A stretch of 64,000 nucleotides of DNA from JBPOFM01 sp041391925 (GTDB lineage Bacteria > Bacteroidota > Bacteroidia > Flavobacteriales > Flavobacteriaceae), in contig JAWKNA010000009.1 of assembly GCA_041391925.1 (NCBI GenBank), forward strand, positions 1-64,000, written 5' to 3'. The notes beneath the pieces were generated by a model. That model did not search any database, was not told the DNA's origin, and was given only the letters and a program-made list of their open reading frames with translations. Positions 61,532 to 64,000 of the stretch are shown here, piece by piece. Positions within the stretch are counted from its first letter, which is position 1, and each line of letters opens with the position of its first letter. The translations under genes were made by a program, and so were the position numbers.

Positions 61532-61924
61532 ATGGACGACAAAATCAAGTTAGAAATGGAATTTCCAATCCATGCTTCCCCTCAACTTTTATTCCAATAC
61601 ATATCAACACCTTCAGGATTGTCGGAATGGTTTGCAGATAATGTCAACTCCCGCGGCGAAGTCTTCACATTTATTTGGAATGATAGTCAAGAAAAAGCTA
61701 AACTTTTGAGCAAAAAAAGTGGTGAACGCATCCGATTCAGATGGATGGATGATGACGAGGATGGTGAGACGTATTATTTTGAGATAAAAATTCAGGTGGA
61801 TGAAATAACTAAAGATGTATCCATAATTGTTACCGATTTTATCGAGCCAGATGAGATGGATGAGGCAAAAATGTTATGGGAAAACCAAATTTCGGATTTG
61901 AAGCAGGTTTTGGGCTCAGCTTAG
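61532..61924 (+). CDS. START-like (AHSA1/polyketide cyclase-type) domain protein
   Basis: The 130-residue protein has the helix-grip fold of the START superfamily: LEMEFPIHASPQLLFQYIST, GLSEWFADNVNSRGEVFTF, then IWNDSQEKAKLL and the C-terminal helix EMDEAKMLWENQISDLKQVL. It probably binds a hydrophobic ligand or acts as a co-chaperone-type domain; no catalytic residues are known. No signal peptide. It lies 58 bases before the class IV aminotransferase gene on the same strand, and this pairing is common in flavobacteria. Confidence 0.85.
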   Translation: MDDKIKLEMEFPIHASPQLLFQYISTPSGLSEWFADNVNSRGEVFTFIWNDSQEKAKLLSKKSGERIRFRWMDDDEDGETYYFEIKIQVDEITKDVSIIVTDFIEPDEMDEAKMLWENQISDLKQVLGSA

Positions 61925-61982
61925 TCTAACACTAAGAATAATTATATCTTTGTCTCGATCTTTAAACCATCGAGACTTTTTT

Positions 61983-62825
61983 ATGATTAATTTAAATGGA
62001 AATCTTCAAGTAGATGATGCAGCGATATCTATTGACAATCGTGGCTATAAATATGGCGATACACTTTTTGAAACTTTGAAAGTGGTACATGGCAAAATTC
62101 TGTTTTGGGAAGACCATTATTTCAGATTGATGGCTTCCATGAGAATTCTAAGGATGGAAATCCCAATGAGCTTTACCATGGAATTTCTTGAAAATGAAAT
62201 CCTAAAAACAATTGAAGCCAAGACACTTTCTAAAACCTCTGCTAGAGTGCGGTTGAATGTTCATCGAAGTGATGGAGGAAAATACCTTCCAGACACTAAT
62301 AATATTGATTTTAATATTAGCGTAGAAAAGTTGGATTCTGATTTTTATGAGCTCAATGAGAAACCTTATTCCATTGAATTGTACAAGGATTTTTTAGTAG
62401 CTCCTGGTTTGCTTTCCACACTAAAAACCAATAACAAAATTGTCAACATTTTGGGGAGTATTTTTGCAAAAGAGAACAAGTTCGATAATTGTTTGTTGTT
62501 AAATACCAATAAAAGCATTATCGAAGGCCTTAACGGAAACTTATTCTTGATAAAAGGCAATATCATTAAAACACCTCCGCTGGAAGATGGCTGTTTAAAA
62601 GGAATCATGCGAAAACAAATCATCGAAATTATAAATTCAATGGATGATTTTGAACTTAATGAAACATCAATTTCTCCTTTTGAACTACAAAAAGCTGACG
62701 AATTGTTTTTGACTAATGCCATAATTGGCATTCAGCCCATTACATTCTACAGAAAAAAAGATTATAGTAGTGTGGTAGCCGGAAAAATACTGAATAAATT
62801 AAATATGAAGATTCGATTGGGCTAG
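61983..62825 (+). CDS. class IV aminotransferase (branched-chain/aminodeoxychorismate lyase-like)
   Basis: The 280-residue PLP-enzyme (ATG 61983, MINLNGNLQVDDAAISID) shows the fold type IV pattern: NRGYKYGDTLFETLKVVHGK (about residue 20), WEDHYFRLMASMRIL, then LKTNNKIVNILGSIFAKENK around the likely PLP-Lys, and SIIEGLNGNLFLIKGN with TPPLEDGCLKGIMRK. It could be an aminodeoxychorismate lyase (pabC, folate) or a branched-chain or D-amino-acid aminotransferase; the sequence alone does not decide. The ATG at 61950 is too early and adds residues without family likeness. Confidence 0.88.
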   Translation: MINLNGNLQVDDAAISIDNRGYKYGDTLFETLKVVHGKILFWEDHYFRLMASMRILRMEIPMSFTMEFLENEILKTIEAKTLSKTSARVRLNVHRSDGGKYLPDTNNIDFNISVEKLDSDFYELNEKPYSIELYKDFLVAPGLLSTLKTNNKIVNILGSIFAKENKFDNCLLLNTNKSIIEGLNGNLFLIKGNIIKTPPLEDGCLKGIMRKQIIEIINSMDDFELNETSISPFELQKADELFLTNAIIGIQPITFYRKKDYSSVVAGKILNKLNMKIRLG

Positions 62826-63382
62826 TTATAGCTTGGATTTTCTGGTGCATTGGACCATATAGAATAGTCTCCACCAAGCTCCATCATTTTTTCTTTCCAA
62901 AAGGCATCGTCACTTTTCCCGATAAGTGATTTTTTATAGATATTTTCAGTTACAATCCAAGAGTTGGACTGTAGTTCATTTTCTAATTGTTGAGGTTCCC
63001 ATCCCGAATAGCCTAAAAAGAAACGAATGTCAGATGAGGTTATTTTTCCCATGTTGATAAGTTTGAGGGCACTATCAAAGTCGCCTCCCCAAAAAATCCC
63101 TAATGAAATTTCGATACTTTCAGGAATCAGCTCAGGCACCTTATGGATAAAATACAAATTATCCTGCTCCACAGGACCACCATTATAGACCTTGAATTTT
63201 GCTTCAGTATTTGGTACTAAATCGGTCAGGGTGTATTCAAGAGGCTTGTTAAGAATAAAACCGATTGAACCTTCTACAGTGTGATCTGCCAATAGGATTA
63301 CTGAGCGATTGAATGAGCTATCCCCAATAATTGAGGGCTCAGCAATGAGTAAATGACCTTTTTTAGGCTTAATAGTAATCAT
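62822..63382 (-). CDS. YqgE/AlgH family protein
   Basis: The 186-residue protein has the YqgE/AlgH pattern: KKGHLLIAEPSIIGDSSFNR, VILLADHTVEGSIGFILNKP, a GGPVEQDNLYFIH strand, and IRFFLGYSGWEPQQLENEL. AlgH influences alginate genes in Pseudomonas, but the general function is unknown. The last codon overlaps the converging aminotransferase gene by four bases. Upstream, after 136 bases, is the HU gene on the same strand. Confidence 0.93.
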   Translation of the reverse strand: MITIKPKKGHLLIAEPSIIGDSSFNRSVILLADHTVEGSIGFILNKPLEYTLTDLVPNTEAKFKVYNGGPVEQDNLYFIHKVPELIPESIEISLGIFWGGDFDSALKLINMGKITSSDIRFFLGYSGWEPQQLENELQSNSWIVTENIYKKSLIGKSDDAFWKEKMMELGGDYSIWSNAPENPSYN

Positions 63383-63470
63383 AAATTGGGAAAATTTTAA
63401 CTAAATCTAAAAAATATTTATTAGAAAACCAATATTTTCGTTCATTTACCCAGTAAATAGGTCAAACAAA

Positions 63471-63497
63471 AAAACCTGCTTTATTTAAGCAGGTCTT
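63471..63497 (-). terminator. terminator of the HU gene
   Basis: Stem ACCTGCTT / AAGCAGGT with a short loop and a T run on the minus strand, 22 bases beyond the HU stop. Confidence 0.88.
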
Positions 63498-63518
63498 TAA
63501 ATTACTTCAAAAACTTAA

Positions 63519-63791
63519 TTAGTTTACAGCTTTCGATAAATCGGAACCAGCTTTAAACTTCACTACGTTTTTAGCTTTGATTTTTATTGTTTTACCAGTT
63601 TGAGGGTTTCTTCCTTCTCTTGCAGATCTTCTAGATACTGACCAAGATCCAAATCCTACCAAAGATACTCTTTTGCCTTTTTGTAATGCTCCTTCGACGT
63701 CGATTAAAAAAGAATCTAATGCTTTTTTCGCAGCTGCTTTTGTAATACCAGCATTTTCTGCCATTCCATTGATTAAATCTGTTTTGTTCAT
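63519..63791 (-). CDS. HU family DNA-binding protein
   Basis: The 90-residue histone-like protein begins MNKTDLINGMAENAGITKAA and contains the DNA-embracing arm GFGSWSVSRRSAREGRNPQT, followed by GKTIKIKAKNVVKFKAGSDL. This is standard HU length. It bends DNA and organises the nucleoid. The gene is monocistronic with its own terminator; its promoter should lie in the AT-rich region 63792-63880. Confidence 0.97.
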   Translation of the reverse strand: MNKTDLINGMAENAGITKAAAKKALDSFLIDVEGALQKGKRVSLVGFGSWSVSRRSAREGRNPQTGKTIKIKAKNVVKFKAGSDLSKAVN

Positions 63792-64000
63792 AAATTAAAG
63801 TTTTTAATTATTAAAAAATAGTTGGGTTAAACGATATTGTTAAATCCTCATACAAATTTATACGGAATATCCACCTACGCAAGTAATAGCAAGGGAAATC
63901 CAATTTTTTGTTGATAACTTGAGGCATTTGTTGATAAAGGAGCCAAAAATTATAGGATATTTCATAATATCAGCATTTACAAGGGTTTAAAGCATTTTTG
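63792..64000. other. AT-rich upstream region of HU, no gene visible
   Basis: No reading frame or RNA gene is apparent. The region includes the HU promoter (minus strand); no clear -33/-7 pair was assigned. Confidence 0.5.

Overview
This window is chromosomal DNA of a member of the Bacteroidota, most likely a (marine) Flavobacteriaceae. The evidence is the AT-rich sequence, two secreted proteins ending in type IX secretion (T9SS) C-terminal sorting domains, promoters of the Bacteroidetes TTTG / TAnnTTTG kind, very weak Shine-Dalgarno signals, many short lipoproteins, and family-specific neighbourhoods such as parA-parB-DUF5683-dapB-lepB-wbqC and padR-pspC-GIN-GIN. I see no insertion sequence, prophage, CRISPR array or rRNA operon; most of the window is core genome.

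Layout. 1-4.3 kb (+): the 3' part of mutL, two tandem rhomboid proteases and an endonuclease/exonuclease/phosphatase-fold membrane protein. 4.3-10 kb (-): parA, parB, DUF5683, dapB, signal peptidase I, WbqC and DUF6122. 10-11.1 kb: two small lipoproteins. 11.4-14.1 kb (+): an M16 peptidase. 14.2-17 kb (-): small membrane or secreted proteins and a non-coding block. 17-21.5 kb (-): udk, a DivIC/FtsB-like protein and both methylmalonyl-CoA mutase subunits. 21.5-23 kb (-): a sugar dehydrogenase and cytochrome c pair. Then come tRNA-Pro, an FKBP isomerase and an aldehyde dehydrogenase followed by a 50-codon membrane-peptide gene.

26-30.6 kb is the most accessory-looking part. It has three small envelope-stress type genes (YtxH, holin-like, 66 aa), an AraC-type regulator broken by one in-frame stop, a candidate small RNA, a SRAP-family protein that has lost its catalytic residues, two tiny membrane/lipoprotein genes and a cysteine-less ArsC-fold protein. 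30.8-43.3 kb: trxB, M2 and M3 peptidase lipoproteins, the padR-pspC-GIN-GIN operon with a nine-copy tetranucleotide repeat just upstream, an ABC ATPase, rdgB and rlmH. 43.4-50.4 kb: nadC-yihY-priA without gaps, an orphan LytTR regulator, and rpsF-rpsR-rplI. 50.4-53.5 kb: an FtsX/MacB-type permease and hisS. 53.5-61.1 kb: two large T9SS-exported proteins. 61.3-63.8 kb: a CAT-anticodon tRNA, a START-like protein, a class IV aminotransferase, YqgE and HU.

The observation most worth following is in hisS. The histidyl-tRNA synthetase carries roughly 100 extra residues, encoded by strikingly AT-rich in-frame DNA, inserted just before the conserved LRYDLT substrate-binding strand. A REP-like hairpin sits directly in front of its start codon. 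Other leads are the pseudo-SRAP, the AraC in-frame stop, the tetranucleotide repeat at padR, and a CAT tRNA with a swapped 54/58 pair in its T-loop. All functional statements are from reading the sequence; no searches were run.
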